The position numbers and the translations under genes were made by a program. A stretch of 62,177 bases of DNA, taken from Cyclobacteriaceae bacterium. Its GTDB lineage: Bacteria; Bacteroidota; Bacteroidia; Cytophagales; Cyclobacteriaceae. Shown one piece after another: positions 1-9,044 of this stretch. How positions within the stretch are numbered: the stretch's first letter is position 1; each line of letters starts with the position of its first letter. A model generated the notes under the pieces. That model saw only the letters and a list, made by a program, of their open reading frames with translations, had not been told where the DNA came from and searched no databases. The stretch covers positions 1-62,177 of the forward strand of contig CANGUK010000003.1 in NCBI GenBank assembly GCA_947457095.1, in the 5' to 3' direction.

Positions 1-52
1 ATTTTAGGAAAACCAAAATTTTGGTATCTTAAAACAATCTTAGCACGACCGA

Positions 53-1474
53 ATGACCGGAGATCACGACCACGACTGGGAAGAAGACAAAAAACTCGTT
101 GAGCGATTTGAGGACTCCCTAAAGTCCAACATGGACCTGTATTTCGAAGAGGAGGAATTGGAGGACATCATCCGATTTTACTTTGACCAGCAAAAATTTT
201 TAAAGGCACTTCGTGCTTCAGAATATGCTTTAGAAAAGTTTCCCTTTTCTGTGGAAATCCGTCTCCAAAAGGCCCAGTGCCTTATTTTCAACGATGAGCT
301 GGATGAGGGATTGGAGATTTTGGAGCAGCTCAACAACCTTTCACCCAACAACGAAGACATTGTATTGGCCTTAGCCAATGCTCAGATTTTGGCGGGCAAT
401 TTTCAAGAGGGCATCGACTTACTCGAAAATTACCTTCCTATGGCGGAGGACAAGGCCGAGGTGTATTATTCCTTGGGCAACTTGTTTCGTGCCAAAGGAG
501 ACAATACCAAGGCTAGTTTTTACTTCAAAGAGGCTGTAAAGAACCGGATCAACCACGAGGATGCCTTGTTCCAGTTGGCCATGATTACCGAAGAAGAAGG
601 GTCATTTGATGAGATTTTGGACTTTTACCAGGAATTTATCGATCAAGATCCCTACTCTGCAGGTGCTTGGTACAACCTTGGCGTGGTATACAATCGCTTG
701 GGTAGATTTGAAGAGGCGATCAAAGCCTACGAATATGCGTTGATTATTGACGATGCCTTTGCGTCAGCGTATTTCAATATGGGGAATTCCCTGATGAATA
801 CCCAGGATTTTGAAGGAGCGTTGGAAGCCTACCAAAATACGATCAACTGTGAGGGAGCCAATGCAGAAAACTGCTGTTACATGGGCGCCGCTTACGAGAA
901 GTTGGGCAAGGTAGATGAGGCATTTAAGTACTTTAAAAAGTCCGCCAAGCTGGATGAGGAATACGACGATGCGTGGTTTGGATTAGGAATGTGCATGTTG
1001 AAGAAAGAGAAATTCTTTGAGGCCATTCATTATTTCAAGAAAGCAATCCACCTCAACAAGGACAATGCTAACTATTGGGTTGGCTTGGCAGATGCAGAGT
1101 TCAACCTGGGCAACATGCAGGCTAGTTCTGATGCCTATGAGGAGGCCATTAACCTGGAACCAGGGATCATGGAGGCTTATGTGAACTTGTCCATTATTTA
1201 TTTTGAGCAAAATAGGTTTGAAGAAGCCATCGATGTAATCCGTGAAGGGATTGAAGAATTGCCCGAGGAGGCCGAGTTGTACTACCGTCTAGTGGTCTAC
1301 TTGATCAAAATGGGGAAATACAAGGAAGCCTTCACATATTTGGAAAATGCATTAACTTTGGACTTTGATAGGCATACGATATTGTATGAGTTGATGCCAG
1401 AATTGCAAAAGCAAAAGGCCGTCTACAAAATCATTGCCCAGTTTCGGGATGAAAATCCCCGCTCAACACCTTAA
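53..1474 (+). CDS. Tetratricopeptide repeat protein
   Basis: A 473-residue soluble protein made almost entirely of tetratricopeptide (TPR) helix pairs; repeats such as AWYNLGVVYNRLGRFEEAIKA (about residue 203 on) recur every 34 residues to the C-terminus. The first ~40 residues are very acidic and there is no signal peptide, so a cytoplasmic scaffold role is likely. The gene ends 10 bp before the ComA-like gene, suggesting cotranscription. TPR proteins bind partner proteins and the partner cannot be read from sequence. The start is the first ATG after the window edge region; an earlier start is not possible to exclude. Confidence 0.85.
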   Translation: MTGDHDHDWEEDKKLVERFEDSLKSNMDLYFEEEELEDIIRFYFDQQKFLKALRASEYALEKFPFSVEIRLQKAQCLIFNDELDEGLEILEQLNNLSPNNEDIVLALANAQILAGNFQEGIDLLENYLPMAEDKAEVYYSLGNLFRAKGDNTKASFYFKEAVKNRINHEDALFQLAMITEEEGSFDEILDFYQEFIDQDPYSAGAWYNLGVVYNRLGRFEEAIKAYEYALIIDDAFASAYFNMGNSLMNTQDFEGALEAYQNTINCEGANAENCCYMGAAYEKLGKVDEAFKYFKKSAKLDEEYDDAWFGLGMCMLKKEKFFEAIHYFKKAIHLNKDNANYWVGLADAEFNLGNMQASSDAYEEAINLEPGIMEAYVNLSIIYFEQNRFEEAIDVIREGIEELPEEAELYYRLVVYLIKMGKYKEAFTYLENALTLDFDRHTILYELMPELQKQKAVYKIIAQFRDENPRSTP

Positions 1475-1484
1475 AACCTAGCAA

Positions 1485-2255
1485 ATGAATTACGTGCTGA
1501 AGAATCTCCCTGTACGGACTGAAAAGCCTCGTAACACGGGATTTACCATGGCCATGGACAAAGGGCTTAGCCTAAGGGAAACAGAGGACTTTGTAGACAG
1601 TTGTGCCGACTTTGTAGATATTGTAAAGTTTGGATGGGCCACTTCTTATGTGACCAAGCGCTTGAAAGAAAAAATTGCCGTTTATGAGGCAGCTGGAATC
1701 CCAGTTTATTTTGGAGGCACCTTGTTTGAGGCCTTTATCGTGCGCGGACAATTTGACGATTACCGGAGAGTATTGGACACCTTTGGACTTCGCTATGCAG
1801 AGGTATCGGATGGATCAATTTCCCTCAACCACGATAAAAAATGTGAATACATCCAGGAGCTAGCGAAGCAGGTGACTGTACTTTCTGAAGTAGGATCCAA
1901 GGATGCTGCCAAAATCATCCCTCCTTACAAGTGGATCGAGCAGATGCAAACGGAACTTAGCGCAGGGGCTTGGAAGGTGATTGGAGAAGCGCGTGAAGGA
2001 GGAAATGTAGGCCTCTTCCGTGATTCGGGAGAAGTACGCCAAGGACTTGTGGAAGAAATTTTGACTCAAGTTCCGGAAGATAAAATCATCTGGGAGGCAC
2101 CCCAAAAATCACAGCAAGTGTGGTTTATCAAATTGCTTGGAGCCAATGTGAACTTGGGCAATATAAGCCCTGCTGAAGTAATTCCTTTGGAGACCATTCG
2201 ACTAGGACTTCGCGGCGATACCTTCGACCACTTCTTGGGAGAAATTAAAATTTAA
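1485..2255 (+). CDS. Phosphosulfolactate synthase-like protein (ComA family)
   Basis: The 256-residue protein matches the ComA family of TIM-barrel enzymes, which add sulfite to phosphoenolpyruvate to give (R)-phospho-3-sulfolactate, first known from methanogen coenzyme M synthesis. Family-like stretches are VDIVKFGWAT (about 44-53), YFGGTLFEAF (75-84), AEVSDGS (about 104-110) and EAREGGNVGLF (about 169-179). Length is typical. It lies between the TPR gene (10 bp upstream) and PopT, and is followed by a hairpin. Bacteroidota do not make coenzyme M, so in this host the product could feed cysteate and sulfonolipid (capnine) synthesis; that is inference, and no other gene of such a route is in the window. 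Confidence 0.8.
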   Translation: MNYVLKNLPVRTEKPRNTGFTMAMDKGLSLRETEDFVDSCADFVDIVKFGWATSYVTKRLKEKIAVYEAAGIPVYFGGTLFEAFIVRGQFDDYRRVLDTFGLRYAEVSDGSISLNHDKKCEYIQELAKQVTVLSEVGSKDAAKIIPPYKWIEQMQTELSAGAWKVIGEAREGGNVGLFRDSGEVRQGLVEEILTQVPEDKIIWEAPQKSQQVWFIKLLGANVNLGNISPAEVIPLETIRLGLRGDTFDHFLGEIKI

Positions 2256-2272
2256 TCTACAAACTAACCCAT

Positions 2273-2309
2273 AAAGGCTGACCGATTCTTCTCTCAGCCT
2301 TTCTTTTTT
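2273..2309 (+). terminator. Hairpin with T-rich tail after the ComA-like gene
   Basis: A 9-bp perfect stem (AAAGGCTGA at 2273-2281 with TCAGCCTTT at 2294-2302) is followed by CTTTTTT. It ends just before the PopT start, so it may terminate or attenuate read-through into popT. Confidence 0.7.
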
Positions 2310-2312
2310 ACG

Positions 2313-3248
2313 ATGAATCCCCTCAAAAAATACGGACTAAATTACCTTAAAGGCATGGCCATGGGCGCTGCGGATATTGTTCCCGGGGTATCTGGAGGAT
2401 CGATTGCCCTGATTGCGGGGATTTATCAAGAGCTGCTCGATAGTATAAATTCCTTTAATTGGAACAACCTCCTCTTGTTGAAATCTTTCCGAATCAAGGA
2501 ATTCTATCTCCGATTGAATGGCAATTTCTTGCTCAGTTTAGTGCTAGGGATTATGACGAGCATTTTCGCCCTTTCTCGGGTGATTACCTACCTGATGGAT
2601 GAGCATCCCATTCCTTTGTGGTCCTTCTTTAGCGGCTTGATTTTGGTGAGCGCCTTTTTGATTTTGAAAGAAACCAAAAAATGGAATTTTGTGATTATTG
2701 TTTCCATTGCCATCGGTACCGCCTTTGCTTGGTGGGTGACCAATTTGCCCCCAACCACTACCCCAGATGCCCCTTGGTTTACTTTCGTGGCGGGAGCTAT
2801 CGCGATTTGTGCCATGATTTTGCCGGGAATCAGTGGGAGCTTTGTGTTGTTGATTCTAGGACAATACGAGCGCATACTTCAGGCAGTAATGGATAAAGAC
2901 TTTTTTACCTTAGCCCTTTTTGCCTCAGGCTGTTTGGTAGGGATTCTCTCCTTCAGTAGAGTGGTTGCCTTCTTGTTGCGCCGCTTTCATGCTGCTACGA
3001 TTGGCTTGCTTTCCGGATTTATGCTTGGTTCTGTCAATGAATTGTGGCCTTGGAAGCTAGTTACCTCCTGGAGAACTTCCTCAAGTGGAAAAGAAGTCCC
3101 TTTTCTTACCGAAAACATTCTCCCAGGGGATTATTTAGCACAGGTTGGATTGCAACCACAACTAGGATGGGCCATTGGCGCATTCTTTTTCGGAATTGGC
3201 TTGGTCCTATTTATTGAATGGTTGGCTAGTAAGTTGCAGCAAGCGTGA
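2313..3248 (+). CDS. popT: Undecaprenyl-phosphate translocase, PopT/DUF368 family
   Basis: A 311-residue polytopic membrane protein. The family signature GAADIVPGVSGGS is near residues 18-30, and a second, inverted-topology copy, MILPGISGS, is near 168-176, the internal repeat typical of DUF368. Members of this family have been shown to recycle undecaprenyl phosphate across the cytoplasmic membrane for peptidoglycan and surface glycan synthesis. The stop codon overlaps the GTG start of aroE by 4 bp, so the two are translationally coupled. Many Bacteroidota carry two DUF368 copies in tandem here; only one is present. Confidence 0.85.
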   Translation: MNPLKKYGLNYLKGMAMGAADIVPGVSGGSIALIAGIYQELLDSINSFNWNNLLLLKSFRIKEFYLRLNGNFLLSLVLGIMTSIFALSRVITYLMDEHPIPLWSFFSGLILVSAFLILKETKKWNFVIIVSIAIGTAFAWWVTNLPPTTTPDAPWFTFVAGAIAICAMILPGISGSFVLLILGQYERILQAVMDKDFFTLALFASGCLVGILSFSRVVAFLLRRFHAATIGLLSGFMLGSVNELWPWKLVTSWRTSSSGKEVPFLTENILPGDYLAQVGLQPQLGWAIGAFFFGIGLVLFIEWLASKLQQA

Positions 3249-3988
3249 GAAAATTTGGCTTGATCGGCTTTCCCTTAGGACACTCTTTTTCCAAGAAGTA
3301 TTTTATAGAAAAGTTTGCCCGTGAAGGGCGAAACGATTGCCAGTTTGAGCTGTACGAATTTCCACAAGTAGCCGATTTTTCCGCCCTAATTCAGCAAGAA
3401 ACCACATTGGAAGGGCTTTCGGTGACCATTCCTTACAAGGAACAAATTATCACCTACCTGGATGCGCTAGATCCAGCTTGCAAGCGGATTGGGGCCGTCA
3501 ACTGCATTCGTATCCGAGATGGGAAAAAGGTGGGGTTCAACACGGATTACCTCGGCTTTAAGCAATCCCTGCAATCTTGGCTTGGGGATACCATCCCGGA
3601 TGCTTTGGTACTGGGTACTGGTGGTGCGGCAAAGGCCGTACAGCAGGCGCTCCGTGACCTAGGAGTTTCCTACCAGCTTGTTTCTAGAACGAAGCAAGAA
3701 GGCCAACTGACTTATCAAGATCTTTCCGAGAATAAGGCATGGTTACAAAGCCATCCCCTCGTGATTAATACCACCCCATTGGGTACTTTTCCTAAAGTCG
3801 AGGGAATGCCAGAATTGCCTCTGGAGCAACTGGACACCAGTAACCTTGTTTATGACTTGGTGTACAATCCTCCCATTACTCGGCTGATGCAGGAGTGCAT
3901 GGCTCGTGGTGGGAAAGCAAAAAATGGGCAAGACATGCTCGAATTGCAAGCTGAGGCAGCTTGGAGTATCTGGAATAGCTCCTTGTAA
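3245..3988 (+). CDS. aroE: Shikimate dehydrogenase
   Basis: A 247-residue NADP-dependent enzyme that reduces 3-dehydroshikimate to shikimate in aromatic amino-acid synthesis. Visible hallmarks: the substrate Ser pair in GHSFSKKYF near the N-terminus, catalytic lysine in VTIPYKEQI, Asn in GAVNCIR, Asp in NTDYLGF, and the nucleotide-binding GTGGAAKAV (about residues 121-129). The start is GTG at 3245, inside the TGA stop of popT (GTGA overlap). A small-end length for AroE but complete, with the C-terminal NGQDMLELQAE motif intact. Confidence 0.93.
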   Translation: MRKFGLIGFPLGHSFSKKYFIEKFAREGRNDCQFELYEFPQVADFSALIQQETTLEGLSVTIPYKEQIITYLDALDPACKRIGAVNCIRIRDGKKVGFNTDYLGFKQSLQSWLGDTIPDALVLGTGGAAKAVQQALRDLGVSYQLVSRTKQEGQLTYQDLSENKAWLQSHPLVINTTPLGTFPKVEGMPELPLEQLDTSNLVYDLVYNPPITRLMQECMARGGKAKNGQDMLELQAEAAWSIWNSSL

Positions 3989-4082
3989 ACAGGGGATTTT
4001 CAATTTTTTGAGGGAATAGAAATTCCTTCTCCCATTGATTTTCCTACTTGCTTGTTGCCCCTAAAATGTGGAGGTTTGGCCC

Positions 4083-4655
4083 ATGGATACTTTGCAAAAA
4101 TCACGCTGCCCCTGGTGTTTGGGTTTTCCCGAATACATCGCCTACCACGATCAAGAATGGGGTGTGCCTGTTTATGAAGACCGCATTCATTTTGAATTTT
4201 TGATTTTGGAAAGTGCTCAAGCGGGGCTCAGCTGGGCTACTGTGTTGAGGAAGCGCGATGGGTATCGGCGGGCTTTTGCAGAATTTGACTACAAGCAAGT
4301 AGCCCTTTTTCCCGAATCCTATGTAGAAGAATTGCTTCAAGACAAAGGCATTATTCGCAATGGGATGAAGATTCGTGCTGCCATCAACAATGCGCAACGG
4401 TTTCAAGAAGTGCAAGCTGAGTTTGGCACCTTCACAAATTACATCTGGGGATTTGTGGAGGGCAAGCCTATCCGTAATTCCATCGCCCCTGGAGCTCCTT
4501 ATCCCGCCACTTCTCTAGAATCTGATTTGCTAGCAAAGGACTTGAAGAAGCGAGGGTTCAAGTTTCTGGGGAGCACGGTACTCTATGCCCACATGCAAGC
4601 TACTGGGCTGGTAAACGATCATTTGGATACCTGCTTTCGTAAACACGAAATCTAG
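4083..4655 (+). CDS. tag: DNA-3-methyladenine glycosylase I
   Basis: Excises 3-methyladenine from alkylated DNA in base-excision repair. The protein starts with the family motif RCPWC followed by YHDQEWGVPVYEDRIHFEFL, and has ESAQAGLSWATVLRKR and the C-terminal VNDHLDTCFRH-like zinc-binding end (VNDHLDTCFRKH). I chose ATG 4083 rather than the in-frame GTG 4068, because GGAGG at 4071-4075 region sits at a ribosome-binding distance and the family begins close to the CPWC motif. Preceded by an ~80-bp gap after aroE, so it may have its own promoter. Confidence 0.92.
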   Translation: MDTLQKSRCPWCLGFPEYIAYHDQEWGVPVYEDRIHFEFLILESAQAGLSWATVLRKRDGYRRAFAEFDYKQVALFPESYVEELLQDKGIIRNGMKIRAAINNAQRFQEVQAEFGTFTNYIWGFVEGKPIRNSIAPGAPYPATSLESDLLAKDLKKRGFKFLGSTVLYAHMQATGLVNDHLDTCFRKHEI

Positions 4656-4662
4656 CAGGCAT

Positions 4663-4691
4663 AAAAAAAGGGAGGCAAAGCCTCCCTTTTT
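4663..4691. terminator. Bidirectional terminator between tag and nhaD
   Basis: A perfect GGGAGGC/GCCTCCC stem (4670-4676 and 4680-4686) with a 3-nt loop, flanked by an A-run on the left and a T-run on the right, so it can act for both convergent genes. Confidence 0.9.
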
Positions 4692-4711
4692 CGTGTAAGT
4701 CTGGGTGATGC

Positions 4712-6067
4712 TTAAAGCTGAGCCATCAGTAAATACACCCCTGCACCAGCAAAATAGCCAAGTGCTGCAAGGAATGAGATGCGTTTCAAGTACCAGCCGA
4801 ATTCGATTTTTTCCATACCCATTGCCGCTACACCTGCAGCAGAGCCAATGATCAAGATACTTCCTCCGGTACCCGCACAATAGGCGAGGTAAGTCCAGAT
4901 AAAGTCATCCATTGGGTAAGCCTCCAAGCTGTACATCCCCATGCTGGCAGCTACCAACGGCACATTATCCACAATGGCAGAAAGTAATCCAATAAGCGTG
5001 ATGATGATTCGGTTGTCACCAATGGTGGTATTCAGGTAACCAGCAAAGTTGGCCAAGGTACCCATAGACTGTAGGGAACCTACAGCTAGCAAAATACCCA
5101 AGAAGAACAAGACGCTCGGCATATCGATTTTAGCCAAGGCATGACTAGCAGTGTAATTCTTTCGCTCTGCCTCGTCCATATCTGGATTGATCAATTCAGA
5201 TACTACCCAAAGGACTCCTAGGCCAAGAAGCATCCCCATGTAAGGAGGGAGGTGGGTTAAAGTTTTGAAGATAGGAACAGAAATCAAGGCACCTACTCCT
5301 AGAATAAGCATCAGGTTACCCGTTTTGACTGAAGATCCGGAAGATTCACCTTCCTCTTTGAATTCCCCTAAGGTACCCTTCATGGTGAAAGTGAGGAAAA
5401 TCAAGGGAACGAGTGTACAAACAATGCTTGGGATAAAAAGGCTTTTCATGATGGAGACTGCAGAAATCTGACCGCCGATCCACAACATGGTCGTTGTCAC
5501 GTCACCAATTGGGGACCAGGCTCCACCTGCATTGGCAGCGATCACAATCATCCCCGCAAAGAACAGACGCATTTCCTTGTCTGGAATCAATTTGCGAACC
5601 AAGGAAACCATCACAATGGTGGTGGTCAGGTTGTCCAATACAGAAGATAGGAAGAAAGCAACAATACAAACTACCCAAAGTAGGGCAATAGGATTCTTGG
5701 TTTTGATGCGGTCGGTGATGAATTTGAAGCCATGGTGTGCATCCACCAATTCAACAATGGTCATTGCTCCCATTAAGAAGAATAGGATTTGTGCAATTTC
5801 ATTGAGGTGGTGACCCAGTTGCTCCACCACATATTCCAAATGCAATTCTCCGGCACTTAGGGTAGCGGCCTTCTCTCCAAGTTCATGGACAAAATGAAGG
5901 TAACGCTCACTGTTTAACATGGTTTCTGGAGATCCTGAAACGGTAAAAATGGTCCAACAAATCACTGCGGTCAGCAAAGCAGAGGCAGTTTTATTGATCT
6001 TGATGGGGTGCTCTAGCGCGATGGCTAGGTAGCCGACCACAAAGATGATGATAATTAATAACTCCAT
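4712..6067 (-). CDS. nhaD: Na+/H+ antiporter, NhaD type
   Basis: A 451-residue membrane protein of the ArsB/NhaD ion-transporter superfamily; about 12 hydrophobic segments are visible. Sequence blocks typical of NhaD include SVLDNLTTTIVMVSL, GGAWSPIGDVTTTMLWIGGQ and SAIVDNVPLVAASMGMY, with paired Asp/Thr residues expected to coordinate Na+. It expels sodium in exchange for protons, consistent with a marine or saline host. Start ATG at 6067. Transcribed alone, 224 bp downstream of the dehydrogenase gene. Confidence 0.9.
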   Translation of the reverse strand: MELLIIIIFVVGYLAIALEHPIKINKTASALLTAVICWTIFTVSGSPETMLNSERYLHFVHELGEKAATLSAGELHLEYVVEQLGHHLNEIAQILFFLMGAMTIVELVDAHHGFKFITDRIKTKNPIALLWVVCIVAFFLSSVLDNLTTTIVMVSLVRKLIPDKEMRLFFAGMIVIAANAGGAWSPIGDVTTTMLWIGGQISAVSIMKSLFIPSIVCTLVPLIFLTFTMKGTLGEFKEEGESSGSSVKTGNLMLILGVGALISVPIFKTLTHLPPYMGMLLGLGVLWVVSELINPDMDEAERKNYTASHALAKIDMPSVLFFLGILLAVGSLQSMGTLANFAGYLNTTIGDNRIIITLIGLLSAIVDNVPLVAASMGMYSLEAYPMDDFIWTYLAYCAGTGGSILIIGSAAGVAAMGMEKIEFGWYLKRISFLAALGYFAGAGVYLLMAQL

Positions 6068-6291
6068 TTTTCTGGGTTTTTTTGGTGATGAACTAGGTTT
6101 AATCTATGGGTTTGATTCATTCTAATAAGCGATTCTAGTCCCTTTATCCTAAAATTCCTAACTGTAGGGGAAGAAATTGACTCAAAAATCTGATTTGATG
6201 GCATTTTTTGAATGGAACGAGTACTCCAAATCGCAAGTGGAGATGAATTGGAGGTCAAAATATCCGTTCTGGATGCTACTCCCGCTATTTT

Positions 6292-7518
6292 TTACATGAG
6301 CTGCGCTAGAGCTATTTCATAGGAGGTTTGGGAGATTTTTGTTTTCCCTTGATTTTTGGCATGTGACTGTTGAAGTGCATTTAAGATGGTGGCACTTACA
6401 TCAGCAAAAATTGCTTGGTCGGTTACTTCCGCTCCCTCACTCATTAAATAGGCAAATACCCTGGCCATCCCACAATTAGCGATGAAGTCAGGAATTACAG
6501 CTACCTGCTCATCCGCCCATACACCCGTAGGGCCCACGAATATTTCTGGATCTGCAAATGGGACATTCGCACCACAAGAAATTACCTCCAAGCCCGCCGC
6601 CACCATGCGCTCCACCTGCTCTTGAGTAATTAGTCGGGAAGCAGCTGCAGGAATAAAAATCTCACTAGTCAAATCCCAAATCCTGTCATTTACTTTCTCA
6701 AATGAAAGTAGATCATTCGTGATAAGTTGGTTTCCTTCTCTTTTGAGAAATAGTTCACGGATTTCATCCAAACTGAACCCTTCTTCTCGGATCAATCCAC
6801 CCATCCGGTCAATAATCCCCACGATTTTTACTCCTTCTACTGCTAAGAAGCAGGCTGCGGCGGCACCAACATTGCCCCAGCCTTGGATGACTGCCCGCTT
6901 TCCTGCGAGTTGACCTCCCCAAAGGGCATAGTAATGCTTTACAGCTTCTGCGACCCCATATCCCGTGATCATGTCGGCTACGGTGTATTTCTTAGTGCCG
7001 TTGGGTGTGAATTTAGGATCCTCTAGCACCTTCGATACCCCCTGACGGAGTTGTCCAATTTTTCTGATTTTTTGGGGCTCATTCGCTTGAAAGTGACCAT
7101 TCACAATCCCTTCTTGTGGGTGCCAAAGGCCATAGGATTCAGTGATTGGGATCACTTCATGGATTTCATCGATGTTTAGATCACCTCCTGTGCCGTAGTA
7201 ATTTTTAAGGAGCGGCATTACTGCTTTGTACCAGCGCTGCAGGACTCCTGCTTTTCTTGGGTCTGCCGGGTCAAAGTTGATCCCAGATTTGGCACCTCCT
7301 ATGGCAGGTCCAGATACAGTAAACTTTACCTCCATGGTCTTGGCAAGCGACTCGACCTCCCGCTTATCCAAGCCCTTGCGCATGCGGGTACCCCCTCCAG
7401 CAGCGCCTCCACGTAGGGAATTGATCACGACCCAGCCTTCGGCCTCGGTCTCGCTATCTTTCCATTCAAAAACGATTTCTGGGGATTTATTCTCAAATTT
7501 TTTGAGTAAGTCAAGCAT
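6292..7518 (-). CDS. Glu/Leu/Phe/Val dehydrogenase family protein
   Basis: A 408-residue NAD(P)-dependent amino-acid dehydrogenase that would deaminate an amino acid to its 2-oxo acid. The catalytic-lysine segment is GPAIGGAKSGI (Lys77), where most relatives have GGxKGGI; the catalytic Asp region is YGTGGDLNIDE (about 108-118); the Rossmann motif is GWGNVGAAAA (about residue 214). Substrate cannot be assigned: it is shorter than classic GdhA (~450) and longer than leucine dehydrogenase (~365). The next gene upstream in the same direction is anmK (83 bp away). Confidence 0.85.
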   Translation of the reverse strand: MLDLLKKFENKSPEIVFEWKDSETEAEGWVVINSLRGGAAGGGTRMRKGLDKREVESLAKTMEVKFTVSGPAIGGAKSGINFDPADPRKAGVLQRWYKAVMPLLKNYYGTGGDLNIDEIHEVIPITESYGLWHPQEGIVNGHFQANEPQKIRKIGQLRQGVSKVLEDPKFTPNGTKKYTVADMITGYGVAEAVKHYYALWGGQLAGKRAVIQGWGNVGAAAACFLAVEGVKIVGIIDRMGGLIREEGFSLDEIRELFLKREGNQLITNDLLSFEKVNDRIWDLTSEIFIPAAASRLITQEQVERMVAAGLEVISCGANVPFADPEIFVGPTGVWADEQVAVIPDFIANCGMARVFAYLMSEGAEVTDQAIFADVSATILNALQQSHAKNQGKTKISQTSYEIALAQLM

Positions 7519-7601
7519 TGTTCTTTGGGTTTATAATTCAGCCCAAAAATAGAAAAATATTTTCCAGTCTATCCTGACTTTTACTGGTGAGATTCAATTT
7601 T

Positions 7602-8678
7602 CTAACCGTAGATGGCTCCGCTTGAAGAATCCCGGCTTGCCCCTGTCACTGAAGCCAAGGCATTTGCTTCCCCGCGAAGCTTTAGTACGCCTAGAAAAGC
7701 AAAGATTAAGGCCTCCTTAAACTCGATGAGTTCCTTGCTCGCTTCCACCTGCACCCAATTTTGATTTAAATTATGATCCAACCGCTCCACAAAATAGCGG
7801 TTGTAGGCTCCTCCACCTGTCAGTAGGACACTTGGAGTGGCCTTTGTCGCATGCGTTCGGATGACTGCAGCGATTTGAATTGCAAAATGCTCTACTAAGG
7901 TTCTTAAACAATCTTTGGGCGAAAGCCCGCGTTGATCCAAAAGGGAAATGAATAATTGATCGATGGATTCTCGGCCCAATGATTTTGCTCCCGAGATTGC
8001 ATAAAAAGGCAGCGCATTTAATTGGGCAAGGAGCCTAGAATCTAAATTCCCTTCCCTAGCCCAAGCTCCATCCTGGTCGTAGGAATTTCCTAATTTCTCT
8101 GCCTCTCGGTTGAGCAGGAGGTTAAAGGGACTGCAATCAAACGCGATGCGCTGACCGTTTTTTTCGAGGGAAAGATTCGAAATACCTCCTAAGTTGATGC
8201 AAAAATCTACTTGAGGGAAAAGTAACCGGTCTCCAATGGGGACAAGGGGGGCGCCTTGACCTCCTAGCTGCACATCGAGCATCCGAAAATCAGCAAGTAC
8301 CGTTTCTCCAGAGGCTTCATGCAAGGCCCAGCCATTCCCGATCTGTAGGCTCAGCCCTTTCTCGGGCTGGTGAAATACCGTATGTCCATGCGAGGCTACG
8401 GCCATTGGCTTGACCTGATGCTGGAGGCAGAAATTTTTCACCTGCTCGCCCATCCATCTTCCAAAGGTCACATCGAGCAGTGCTAGATCTAATCCAGAGA
8501 GTAGGTGGCTCCTGTCCAGAGCTTTTCCCAATTCAATCGGAAAAGGGCGAGTTTCTGCTTGAAGAATCTCATAGTTCCACTTTCCCTGCTGGTACTCAAA
8601 GTGACAATGGGCCAGATCTAATCCATCTCCGGAGGTTCCTGACATCAATCCAATCAAGGTGTATCGTTCTGGGTGCAT
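7602..8678 (-). CDS. anmK: Anhydro-N-acetylmuramic acid kinase
   Basis: Converts 1,6-anhydro-MurNAc from peptidoglycan turnover to MurNAc-6-phosphate. The N-terminal ATP-binding motif IGLMSGTSGDGLDL (about 9-22) is diagnostic; later blocks are ASHGHTVFHQP, LGGQGAPLVPIGD, NLGGISNLS and LLTGGGAYNRYF, all in order across 358 residues. Start ATG 8678 lies divergent from the coaX remnant. No MurQ etherase is adjacent. Confidence 0.93.
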   Translation of the reverse strand: MHPERYTLIGLMSGTSGDGLDLAHCHFEYQQGKWNYEILQAETRPFPIELGKALDRSHLLSGLDLALLDVTFGRWMGEQVKNFCLQHQVKPMAVASHGHTVFHQPEKGLSLQIGNGWALHEASGETVLADFRMLDVQLGGQGAPLVPIGDRLLFPQVDFCINLGGISNLSLEKNGQRIAFDCSPFNLLLNREAEKLGNSYDQDGAWAREGNLDSRLLAQLNALPFYAISGAKSLGRESIDQLFISLLDQRGLSPKDCLRTLVEHFAIQIAAVIRTHATKATPSVLLTGGGAYNRYFVERLDHNLNQNWVQVEASKELIEFKEALIFAFLGVLKLRGEANALASVTGASRDSSSGAIYG

Positions 8679-8770
8679 GGGTTAAAGATTGTTAAGTATG
8701 TGCAAGAATCTACTTGAATTTTTCGACTCCTAAATGTCGACTTTTTATTAATGCCTAATTTACCCCAGAA

Positions 8771-9044
8771 ATGAAAAATCTGGTCCTCGACATCGGAAAT
8801 TTACGCATCATGCCGGCGTTTTTTGAAGGAGATGAATTCCTTGAAGGTTAGGGTCTGTGTCGGTGTAAATTTTGAATTGAAGGAATTTATTGAGGCCTAC
8901 CGCGTTAATTTTCCCAAAATATCTATTTATCTATGTGGTGGGGATGCAGAATCTTTTGATTCATTGGCAAAAGACCACATATTTGTAGTCCCAAATTTAG
9001 TGCTCATTGGACTAAATTGTATTCTAAACCACCATGTTGCGTAA
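8771..9044 (+). pseudogene. coaX: Remnant of coaX, type III pantothenate kinase, with large internal deletion
   Basis: From ATG 8771 the reading frame gives MKNLVLDIGNLRIMPAFFEG... and stops at 8849-8851. This is the CoaX N-terminus (normally DIGNTRIK + acidic FEGDEL) with the phosphate-binding Thr and the following Lys replaced. In another frame, from about 8862 to the stop at 9042-9044, the sequence reads ...VNFELKEFIEAYRVNFP, LCGGDAESFDSLA and VPNLVLIGLN, which is the CoaX C-terminus ending at the usual place. About 160-170 central residues are missing and the halves are out of frame, so no kinase can be made. The end overlaps the next gene by 11 bp, the arrangement expected of the former operon. 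Family identity is from pattern recognition; the deletion is directly visible. Confidence 0.85.

Noticed and set aside
6055-6258. A 67-codon reading frame on the - strand between the dehydrogenase gene and nhaD
   Set aside because: Low-complexity composition, no family match, overlaps the nhaD start; probably non-coding.
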